The notes beneath the pieces were generated by a model. It ran no database searches. It had not been told where the DNA came from and was given only the letters and a program-made list of their open reading frames with translations. A DNA stretch of 64,000 bases from the NCBI GenBank assembly GCA_964404255.1, contig CAYOJJ010000013.1:1-64000 (forward strand), read 5' to 3'. This stretch comes from JAFDZW01 sp964404255 (GTDB lineage Bacteria > Bacteroidota > Ignavibacteria > Palsa-1295). Positions 58,090-64,000 of the stretch are shown here, in pieces (within the stretch, counting starts at the first letter, position 1; each line of letters begins with the position of its first letter). Both the position numbers and the translations under genes were made by a program.

Positions 58090-58482
58090 ATGCCCGGCAT
58101 TATTCTCTTCGATGGCATTTGTAATTTCTGCAACAGCAGGATCAACTTTGTTATGGATCGGGATCGAAAACAGTATTATAAGTTTGCTGCCAATCAATCT
58201 GAGGCCGGCCGCGCAGTACTTGCACAGTATGACATTACCGCCGAAGAGATCGATACATTGATCGTTATCGAAGAGGGGAAGGTCTATACCCACTCTACCG
58301 GCGCGCTTCGTATTGCACGACATCTGGGGGGAGCCTGGCCGCTGTTATTAGTCTTTCTTATCGTACCGCGGTTTATTCGGGATATTGTATATCGCTTTAT
58401 TGCCCGCAACCGCTATAAGTGGTTTGGTGTCCGCGAAGCCTGCCGGGTACCGACGCCGGAAGAGCGAGCTCGTTTTTTATGA
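58090..58482 (+). CDS. DCC-family thiol-disulfide oxidoreductase
   Basis: 130 aa. 'GIILFDGICNFCNSRINFVMDRDRKQYYKFAANQSEAGRAVL' holds the DGxCxxC motif that names the DCC1/DUF393 family; 'LLLVFLIVPRFIRDIVYRFIARNRYKWFG' and 'CRVPTPEERARFL' are the expected later parts. It has a thioredoxin-like fold with a predicted redox role; the substrate is not established. It lies 20 bases after the lipoprotein. Confidence 0.92.
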   Translation: MPGIILFDGICNFCNSRINFVMDRDRKQYYKFAANQSEAGRAVLAQYDITAEEIDTLIVIEEGKVYTHSTGALRIARHLGGAWPLLLVFLIVPRFIRDIVYRFIARNRYKWFGVREACRVPTPEERARFL

Positions 58483-58635
58483 TATGTTGCCTTTGGCTCT
58501 AATGATTATTATAGAAACATTCGTTAGGAGGTCAGGGGATTCCTCACTACGTTCGGAATGACAGGCTTAGTGCAGATCATGAACTCGGAACCCCAACCCT
58601 GAACCCCGACCCCCGACCCCATCGTTATATAACTA
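58483..58635. repeat. Intergenic composite dispersed repeat
   Basis: No gene is seen. GTCAGGGGATTCCTC with an adjoining ACTACG...CGGAATGACAGG tail (about 58530-58563) is a REP-like unit commonly dispersed in bacterial genomes. C-rich CCCCAACCCTGAACCCC and CGACCCCCGACCCC blocks (58589-58620) match the heptamer array at 1-68 in reverse. The order mirrors the gap at 15428-15599. Confidence 0.65.
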
Positions 58636-59037
58636 ATGACCGAGCAGGAAACGGCCCATTTTGAAACTCAATTTGCCCGTGGCGTAGAACTCTTTAACAC
58701 CAAAGAATTCTTCGACTGCCACGATGTGTTTGAAGAATTATGGCAGGAAGAGCGGGGAGAATTGAAGCTGTTCCTACAGGGTCTGATCCAGGCGGCTGTC
58801 GGTTCATACCATTTATCGAACGGGAATACTACCGGCGCGATCAGCCAGTACACTAAATCGCTCGCAAAGCTCGATCAATTCGGCGACGATTATTGTAATC
58901 TCGAAATGAAAACATTTCGGGATGAGATCAGGCGATGCTTACTCGGAGCAGAAATGATGCTCGCTTCGGGAGCAAGCTATGAAGTAGCGGGTGAATATTT
59001 TCCGCTGCTAAGGACGATTGGAAATGAAACCATCTAA
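58636..59037 (+). CDS. DUF309-family protein
   Basis: 133 aa. 'GVELFNTKEFFDCHDVFEELWQEERGELKLFLQGLIQAAVGSYHLSNGNTTGAISQYTKSLAKL' is the full DUF309 core with the signature HDVFEELW. Helical and cytoplasmic; the function is unknown. It overlaps the next gene's start by 14 bases (59024-59037), which suggests translational coupling. Confidence 0.9.
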   Translation: MTEQETAHFETQFARGVELFNTKEFFDCHDVFEELWQEERGELKLFLQGLIQAAVGSYHLSNGNTTGAISQYTKSLAKLDQFGDDYCNLEMKTFRDEIRRCLLGAEMMLASGASYEVAGEYFPLLRTIGNETI

Positions 59038-59701
59038 GTTTTTTCTACTGATACTGGTAAGTTTTTTTGTCGTCGTGCAAAGTGTTGCAGCGCAGACAAC
59101 GAATACCATTCTACCTAACGACCCCGATCCCGGCTTTAAGGATCCGGAGCCCGTTGTCGATATTTCGAAGTTAGTAGAATATCCGATGGCCGCGCTCAAA
59201 GCGAACATCGAAGGAAAGGTTATGGTCAGCGGCCTTGTCGGTCTCAATGGCGGAGTCAAAGCAGTCGAAGTGTATGAACCAAGCGGGTATGGTTGTCTCG
59301 ATACGGCAGCGCTTGAAGCGATGAAGAAGGCGCTGTTTACCCCAGGTACAAAAGAATATAAAAAAGCGGAGCTTTGGATCACCCAGCCGGTTACCTTTCA
59401 GTTGTACGATACCGCTCACCATCCGATAAGCTATGCTGCGATCCCGAAAGGATATCCTACGCCTATTAAACTACGATCACCGGCAATTACCGATACGATA
59501 ACTCACCACGTGGATGTGGTGATGAATATTAACGACAAAGGCCAGGCAGTGGGGATGTACTTAAAGCCGGATCAAAGCCCGGAAGTATTCGAGGCTATCA
59601 AAAAAGAAGTGGTAAAATATACCTATAAACCCGCTATTGATGGGAAAGGGAAGTCTATGGATGGGCTCCTGGTGGTGGAAGTCGAAGTTCGGAAAAAATA
59701 A
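59024..59701 (+). CDS. Secreted protein with tandem TonB C-terminal-like domains
   Basis: 225 aa from the ATG at 59024 (TTG 59018 is an alternative). Signal peptide 'KPSKFFLLILVSFFVVVQSVAAQ'. Residues ~48-125 form a TonB_C-like domain ('VEYPMAALKANIEGKVMVSGLVGLNGGVKAVEVYEPSGYGCLDTAALEAMKKALFTPG'). Residues ~155-225 ('HVDVVMNINDKGQAVGMYLKPDQSPEVFEAIKKEVVKYTYKPAIDGKGKSMDGLLVVEVEVRKK') look like a second, divergent one. It lacks the TM anchor plus Pro-rich spacer of classical TonB; if the N-terminus is cleaved, it cannot couple to ExbBD, so an adaptor role is more likely. Confidence 0.78.
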   Translation: MKPSKFFLLILVSFFVVVQSVAAQTTNTILPNDPDPGFKDPEPVVDISKLVEYPMAALKANIEGKVMVSGLVGLNGGVKAVEVYEPSGYGCLDTAALEAMKKALFTPGTKEYKKAELWITQPVTFQLYDTAHHPISYAAIPKGYPTPIKLRSPAITDTITHHVDVVMNINDKGQAVGMYLKPDQSPEVFEAIKKEVVKYTYKPAIDGKGKSMDGLLVVEVEVRKK

Positions 59702-59776
59702 AACAGAACTAAGCCCCGGCAACCCGGTGTTAGTGACTCAGATTTTTTACATCATTTTATATAAGGATTACGCGAT

Positions 59777-60121
59777 ATGGCAATCATGATCACGACCGAG
59801 TGTATCAATTGCGGCGCCTGCGAGCCGGAATGTCCGAATACGGCTATCTATGAAGGCGGCTCCAATTGGAACCTTGCCGGTCAGAGCTATGGCCCGACCG
59901 ATGCAACCCCGAGCGGTGCAGTCGGCTTCTTCTCATCCGATTATTTTTATATTGTTCCGGATAAGTGCACCGAGTGCGTCGGCTTCCATGATGAGCCGCA
60001 ATGCGCTGCCGTTTGTCCGGTAGATTGCTGCGTGCCCGATCCGAACTGGGTCGAACCGAAAGAGCAGCTCGAAGCCAAAGTGGCTTGGCTCGACGAGGTC
60101 GATCCGGGTCGTAAGCGCTAA
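59777..60121 (+). CDS. 2[4Fe-4S] ferredoxin (Chlorobium/Allochromatium type)
   Basis: 114 aa. Cluster motif I is C9-x2-C12-x2-C15-x3-C19-P. Motif II is C64-x2-C67-x8-C76-x3-C80-P, with an extra Cys pair at 84-85. The 8-residue insertion and C-terminal extension are characteristic of very low-potential ferredoxins of green sulfur bacteria and relatives. The ~45-residue linker between the motifs is longer than in clostridial ferredoxins. Cytoplasmic electron carrier, a good taxonomic marker here. A terminator follows. Confidence 0.95.
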   Translation: MAIMITTECINCGACEPECPNTAIYEGGSNWNLAGQSYGPTDATPSGAVGFFSSDYFYIVPDKCTECVGFHDEPQCAAVCPVDCCVPDPNWVEPKEQLEAKVAWLDEVDPGRKR

Positions 60122-60138
60122 GCAAGACCGTTCGTTAT

Positions 60139-60172
60139 AAAAAGCATAGCCCCCGAAGGCTATGCTTTTTTA
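60139..60172 (+). terminator. Terminator after the ferredoxin
   Basis: AAAAAGCATAGCC pairs with GGCTATGCTTTTT around a 6-nt loop, ending in a T-rich tract. It starts 18 bases after the stop. Confidence 0.9.
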
Positions 60173-60182
60173 TTTTGAGTAG

Positions 60183-60190
60183 TATATTTG
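60183..60190 (+). promoter_or_regulatory. Bacteroidota-type -7 box (TATATTTG), very close to start
   Basis: TATATTTG matches TAnnTTTG 6 bases before the chosen ATG at 60197. A start site ~7 bases downstream would give an almost leaderless mRNA, so either the box, the start codon or both may be different. Confidence 0.35.
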
Positions 60191-60196
60191 TGTCCG

Positions 60197-61339
60197 ATGC
60201 ATGTTCTATCCCTACAACGTATCAGTATTAATCGGTTAGTCTTTATTCTGCTGGTTTCGGTTGGTTGTGTTGCCCGGGTAACGGCACAGCAGGCAGAGCA
60301 CCCCCTTTGGTCGATCGGTCTTTCCGGTGGAGCTTCTATTGGTGTCAATGAATCGCATAACCAATCGCTTGGCCCTGCAGTCCGGGTATATGCCGTATTA
60401 CTTCATGGAATCGGCGATTTTATTAGCCCTGAATTTACCCTTGGTCTGGTGCAGAACTCAGGGACGAACCCTCCGATCGGCTACTCTAATTATTCTACTT
60501 CGATGATCCCGTTCGATGCCCGGTTGCGCTTTTCCCCTTTTCGCTCGGGAGAGTGGCTGCCGTACCTTTCCGTTGGCGTGGGAATGGTAAGTTGGTCATC
60601 GAGTGTCGAGCCATTTAATAAGGCCCCGGATGGTAAGAACTCAGGGGTTGCACCGTATATCCCGATCAGTGCGGGTATTTATCATAAGCTCAGTACTAAC
60701 TGGGCTATAGAAGTTTCAGTCACTGGTCATACTGCTTTTACCGATGATCTCAACGATGCCCATGACGATCTAAACGATGCCTGGTGGACGGCAAGTCTTG
60801 GTGTTATCTATCAATTCGCTAAGTCTTACGATGATGCTGATGGCGACGGGCTAACCGATGCCCAGGAGCGGCTGCTTGGTACCGATCCTCATAATCCGGA
60901 TACTGATAACGATGGCTTAAGCGACGGAGAAGAAGTCCTAACCTATAAGACCAGCCCGCTCAACGCCGATTCCGATGGCGATAATCTGAAGGATGGAGAC
61001 GAAATAAAAAAATATCATACGAACCCCACCTCGCTTGATTCCGATGGGGATGGGTTAAACGATTGGGCAGAGATATTCCAATACCATACCGATCCGAATT
61101 CTTCGGATACCGATGGAGATGGACTTAAAGACGGCGATGAAATAAAGATCTATCACACCGATCCCCGTAATTCCGATACCGATGGTGATGGGCTTACCGA
61201 TGGCGGGGAAGTGCTGACCTACCACACCAACCCGACCCTTTCTGACACCGACCGAGGGGGGGTATCAGATGGAGTGGAAGTCCGGCGAGGGACGAACCCT
61301 CTCGATCCGAAAGATGACAAGTTGGAACACGGTAAGTAA
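60197..61339 (+). CDS. Outer-membrane beta-barrel protein with TSP3-type calcium-binding repeats
   Basis: 380 aa from the ATG at 60197. Signal peptide ending 'VARVTAQ'. Residues ~30-205 are a beta-barrel-like domain ('LWSIGLSGGASIGVNESHN...AVRVYAVLLHGIGDFISPEFTLGLVQ'). From ~217 the chain has six Asp-rich repeats of 23-24 residues ('DADGDGLTDAQERLLGTDPHNP', 'DTDNDGLSDGEEVLTYKTSPLN', 'DSDGDGLNDWAEIFQYHTDPNS', etc.), typical thrombospondin type 3 calcium-binding units as found in OmpA-like linkers. No C-terminal OmpA domain is present, so it does not bind peptidoglycan in the usual way. Confidence 0.88.
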   Translation: MHVLSLQRISINRLVFILLVSVGCVARVTAQQAEHPLWSIGLSGGASIGVNESHNQSLGPAVRVYAVLLHGIGDFISPEFTLGLVQNSGTNPPIGYSNYSTSMIPFDARLRFSPFRSGEWLPYLSVGVGMVSWSSSVEPFNKAPDGKNSGVAPYIPISAGIYHKLSTNWAIEVSVTGHTAFTDDLNDAHDDLNDAWWTASLGVIYQFAKSYDDADGDGLTDAQERLLGTDPHNPDTDNDGLSDGEEVLTYKTSPLNADSDGDNLKDGDEIKKYHTNPTSLDSDGDGLNDWAEIFQYHTDPNSSDTDGDGLKDGDEIKIYHTDPRNSDTDGDGLTDGGEVLTYHTNPTLSDTDRGGVSDGVEVRRGTNPLDPKDDKLEHGK

Positions 61340-61354
61340 TAGCGCCAAAGTTTC

Positions 61355-61362
61355 ATATATTT
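61355..61362 (+). promoter_or_regulatory. Bacteroidota-type -7 box upstream of mscL (TATATTTG)
   Basis: TATATTTG matches TAnnTTTG 39 bases before the mscL ATG at 61402, a plausible distance. No -33 box was recognised. Confidence 0.45.
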
Positions 61363-61401
61363 GCATAGTTTGTGTATAGTATTAAAACGGAGGATACAGC
61401 T

Positions 61402-61797
61402 ATGGGTATGATGAAAGAATTCAAGGAATTTGCCAGTAAAGGCAACGTCATGGATCTGGCCGTTGGTGTGATCATCGGTGCGGCGTTTGGGAAGATCGTT
61501 TCCTCGCTCGTCGAAGATGTGATCATGCCTCCGATCGGGCTCATGCTCAGTGGTATCGATTTTTCCAACCTTTCGATCACATTGAAAGAAGCGGTGGGAG
61601 ATAAGCCTGCCGTGCTTATTAAATATGGAGCCTTTATCAATACGATCATTAATTTTATAATTGTTGCCTTTTGTATTTTTATGGTGGTTAAAGCGATCAA
61701 TTCCATGCGTAAAAAACAGGAAGCCGCCCCGCCGCCCGGACCAACGAAAGAAGAAGTACTACTTACCGAGATCAGAGATATTCTTCGAGCTAAGTAA
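61402..61797 (+). CDS. mscL: Large-conductance mechanosensitive channel
   Basis: 131 aa from the ATG at 61402, chosen for GGAGG 8-12 bases upstream; the frame to 61372 crosses the promoter-like box. 'KEFKEFASKGNVMDLAVGVIIGAAFGKIVSSLVEDVIMPPIGLMLSG' is the TM1 gate and 'GAFINTIINFIIVAFCIFMVVKAIN' TM2, with a Pro/Lys-rich C-terminal bundle. It opens to release solutes on hypo-osmotic shock. Confidence 0.96.
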   Translation: MGMMKEFKEFASKGNVMDLAVGVIIGAAFGKIVSSLVEDVIMPPIGLMLSGIDFSNLSITLKEAVGDKPAVLIKYGAFINTIINFIIVAFCIFMVVKAINSMRKKQEAAPPPGPTKEEVLLTEIRDILRAK

Positions 61798-61814
61798 TTC
61801 ATTTTTGGCACCTA

Positions 61815-63254
61815 ATGAATAAGCGCTATAGCAGGAAGGAATTTCTGCGGCTTTCTGCCGCCGCTCTTTCCGGCGCCCTCCTTGCTAATCGCGGCTTCGC
61901 AGTAACTGCCGAACCCGGCTCAGAACTGCTCGATGCCCCACCGCAGCAGGGATATGCCGTGCCACTGCTTTCAAAAGGAGATTCCCGTTACAATGAATTA
62001 CGACAGGGGTTCAATAAACGCTACAATTTATTTCCTGCCGCGATCGCCCTTTGTTCTTCAACAGCAGAAGTTGCTGAAGCAGTGCGGTATGCACGAGATT
62101 ACCGGTTCCCGGTCGCGATCAAAAGCGGTGGGCACTCCTTCGAAGGATTCTCGTGTAATAATGGTGGATTGGTTGTTAACCTTTCAAAACTTCGCTCCGT
62201 CGAATGGATAGATAAAACCACCATTCGCGTAGGCCCGGCCTGCACCCTTTCCGAATTATATAATGCTATTTTACCCAAAGGCCGGATCATTCCGGCAGGC
62301 TCTTGTGGCGGTGTTGGCGTCGGTGGATTGACGCTCGGCGGAGGGTACGGGTTTTTCTCGCGCAAATATGGGTTGACCTGCGATAGCCTTATCGAAGCAA
62401 CGATGGTCGATGGGGCAGGGAAAGTCCGTTCAACGAAAGACGATAAGGAATTGCTTTGGGCCTGCCGTGGCGGTAATAATGGAAACCTCGGCGTAGTGAC
62501 GGAATTGGTATTTACCACTCATGCAGCGCCCGCTTCGTTTCGCAGTCATCGTTTTAAAGCCCGCCATCTAACTGCTGCCTCGGCGAAGCAAATCCTTGAA
62601 CACTGGTTCTCACTTACCGCTTCTTTACCCGAATCCTGCTTTTCTGCCTTTGTACTTAATGGCAGCACCTTAAATATATTACTTACTGATTTTGAAGATC
62701 ACACAACGGAGCTGAAGCCGGTACTTGACGGACTTGCTGCACATACAACCAAAAGTTCAATCGGTAAACCTATCCATCTTGCCTCTGCCCTAAAGAATTA
62801 TTACGGCAGAAAACAGCCGATGTATTTTAAGAATGCTTCAGCAGGGCTGTATTCCGGCTATAACGAAATAAGTTCTTTTATCGAGGAAGTGCTTGATATC
62901 GTTGTCACAACCCCGGGTATGATCTATCAGGTCAATACGCTTGGCGGAGCTATTGCGAATACTAAGTTTGAAGCAGGCTCCTGTTTCCCGTATCGTAGTA
63001 AAAACTATTTGTCCGAGCTGCAAACCTATTGGGAAGAGTCGGCGCGCGAGCAGCGGCTCACCGAGCGCTTTGAGCTCGTCCAGCAATTATTCACGAGTAA
63101 AGGCATTACCGCCCAGTATGCCAACTATCCCGATCTTGGCTGGCGCAATGCTCAGCAATTATATTATGGCAATAATCTTGCCCGCCTTCAGGCTCTAAAG
63201 AAAACTTACGATCCGGATAACCGGTTTACCCACGCGCAAAGCATCAAAGTGTAA
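61815..63254 (+). CDS. FAD-binding berberine-bridge-type oxidoreductase, bicovalent flavin
   Basis: 479 aa. The N-terminus 'NKRYSRKEFLRLSAAALSGALLA' resembles a Tat-like leader with RK in place of RR. The FAD_binding_4 domain has 'IKSGGHSFEGFSCNNGG' with H107 and 'GSCGGVGVGGLTLGGG' with C164, the His/Cys pair that gives 8-alpha-His/6-S-Cys flavin linkage in the BBE/GOOX group. The BBE C-terminal motif 'YANYPDLGWRNAQQLYYGNNLARLQALKKTYDPDNRF' is present. It likely oxidises a sugar, oligosaccharide or alcohol and passes electrons to O2. Start ATG lies 17 bases after mscL. Confidence 0.93.
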   Translation: MNKRYSRKEFLRLSAAALSGALLANRGFAVTAEPGSELLDAPPQQGYAVPLLSKGDSRYNELRQGFNKRYNLFPAAIALCSSTAEVAEAVRYARDYRFPVAIKSGGHSFEGFSCNNGGLVVNLSKLRSVEWIDKTTIRVGPACTLSELYNAILPKGRIIPAGSCGGVGVGGLTLGGGYGFFSRKYGLTCDSLIEATMVDGAGKVRSTKDDKELLWACRGGNNGNLGVVTELVFTTHAAPASFRSHRFKARHLTAASAKQILEHWFSLTASLPESCFSAFVLNGSTLNILLTDFEDHTTELKPVLDGLAAHTTKSSIGKPIHLASALKNYYGRKQPMYFKNASAGLYSGYNEISSFIEEVLDIVVTTPGMIYQVNTLGGAIANTKFEAGSCFPYRSKNYLSELQTYWEESAREQRLTERFELVQQLFTSKGITAQYANYPDLGWRNAQQLYYGNNLARLQALKKTYDPDNRFTHAQSIKV

Positions 63255-63267
63255 GAACGATCCTATT

Positions 63268-64000
63268 ATGAAAACTAAATTATTATTCTCTGCTATCGTA
63301 TTTCTTCTTTGCTACTCATCGGCCGTTGCTCAAAAGCCGGATACAGTCTTTGGCTGGACGCACAGCCTTATTGCCGGCCTTAACCTTACTCAGGTTTCTT
63401 ATACCGATTGGGCACAAGGCGGCGATAATGCGCTTGCCTATGTGGCGCTATTGCAAGGGAAGTCCGAACTTAATAAACCTGTGACCAACTGGTCAACCGA
63501 ATATAATTTCGCGTATGGCCAGACAAAGCTTGGGGATAAAGGAATACGCAAAACCGATGATAAGATTGATCTTGCTTCGGTGCTCACTTATAAAATGGGA
63601 GTCTATATCAACCCCTTTGTCAGCGTAACCTTTAAATCGCAATTTACTACTGGGTATAAATATACCGATACCTCAAGAACAGCCGTCTCAAATTTTCTCG
63701 ATCCGGCTTATTCCACTCAGGCCGTAGGTCTGGGGTATCAGCCAGTACCGGAATTCAAGACTCGTCTTGGTGTTGGCTTGCGCGAAACCTTCACAAAAAA
63801 TTACCCGCAATATGCCGACGATCCGGCAACGATCGATACGGAAAAAACGAAGGTCGAAGGCGGCCTGGAATCCGTTTCGGAGCTTGAGATCCCGATCGAT
63901 AGCATCGTACTCTTTAAGGCAAAATTAGAGCTCTTTGCCCCTTTCAAGACCATGGATCAGATCGTCGTGCACTCGGATAATACCCTTACCGTAAAGATCA
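63268..64000 (+). CDS. DUF3078 outer-membrane-like protein (3' end beyond window)
   Basis: At least 244 aa; no stop is reached before base 64000. Signal peptide 'MKTKLLFSAIVFLLCYSSAVAQ'. 'GWTHSLIAGLNLTQVSYTDWAQGGDNALAYVALLQGKSELNKPVTNWSTEYNFAYGQTKLGDKGIRKTDDKIDLASVLTYKMG' matches DUF3078, a Bacteroidota/Chlorobi-restricted family predicted to be an outer-membrane barrel. It starts 13 bases after the FAD oxidase stop and may be cotranscribed. Confidence 0.88.
   Translation, partial: MKTKLLFSAIVFLLCYSSAVAQKPDTVFGWTHSLIAGLNLTQVSYTDWAQGGDNALAYVALLQGKSELNKPVTNWSTEYNFAYGQTKLGDKGIRKTDDKIDLASVLTYKMGVYINPFVSVTFKSQFTTGYKYTDTSRTAVSNFLDPAYSTQAVGLGYQPVPEFKTRLGVGLRETFTKNYPQYADDPATIDTEKTKVEGGLESVSELEIPIDSIVLFKAKLELFAPFKTMDQIVVHSDNTLTVKI

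Overview
The window reads as a chromosomal segment of a Gram-negative, didermic bacterium of the Bacteroidota/Chlorobi (FCB) group, most likely a Kapabacteria/Ignavibacteria-like lineage. The group assignment rests on type IX (Por) secretion C-terminal sorting domains, a TonB-dependent receptor with a carboxypeptidase-regulatory N-terminus, a DUF3078 protein, a Chlorobium-type 2[4Fe-4S] ferredoxin with an insertion in its second cluster motif, weak Shine-Dalgarno sites, and recurrent TAnnTTTG promoter-like boxes. The lineage within the group is inference. Genes are dense on both strands and no gene-free gap exceeds 300 bases. No transposase, integrase, rRNA or CRISPR array was seen.

Layout. 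0-9.2 kb: a G-rich heptamer repeat, a secreted arylsulfotransferase-like protein, a DinB protein, an ECF sigma / membrane anti-sigma / TolB-like lipoprotein operon, a cytochrome c, and queA-dus. 9.3-20.8 kb: a long array of small ligand-binding-fold enzymes: one ArsR regulator, six SRPBCC (AHSA1) proteins, three VOC proteins, two RibD/DHFR-like reductases, three DoxX-like membrane proteins, DUF1801, DUF2277, YdeI/DUF1905, an alpha/beta hydrolase and a GNAT. A GlxA/AraC regulator splits it into two modules of similar content. 20.8-22.6 kb: a DrrAB-type ABC exporter. 22.7-29.5 kb: a TlpA-like protein, then a minus-strand operon hpnC-hpnD-lipoprotein-M64 peptidase-zinc ribbon. 29.5-36.3 kb: a frameshifted serine hydrolase, a cupredoxin-like lipoprotein upstream of coxB-coxA, an AAC(6')-like acetyltransferase and a ferritin-like protein.

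36.3-43.0 kb holds a tightly packed four-gene operon: a solute:sodium symporter, a six-hairpin glycosidase, a BNR-repeat protein and a lyase-like alpha/alpha-toroid protein. It may be an undescribed saccharide-use locus without SusCD. 43.0-48.3 kb: a carboxylesterase behind a LacI-type palindrome, tRNA-CAT, a YiiX-like amidase, and a TetR/TonB-receptor operon with two matching operators. 48.4-64 kb: a DinB protein, a seven-bladed propeller T9SS protein, a near CTD-only T9SS protein, mpl with a start-codon hairpin, a GT9 transferase, a MoxR-like ATPase, a class I amidotransferase, lipoproteins, DCC, DUF309, a tandem TonB-domain protein, ferredoxin, a TSP3-repeat outer-membrane protein, mscL, a bicovalent-type FAD oxidase and a DUF3078 protein cut by the window end.

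The best candidates for something undescribed are the duplicated ArsR-SRPBCC-VOC-DHFR-DoxX modules sharing an operator-like core, and the symporter/glycosidase/BNR/toroid operon. Functions are read from motifs by eye; no database search was run.
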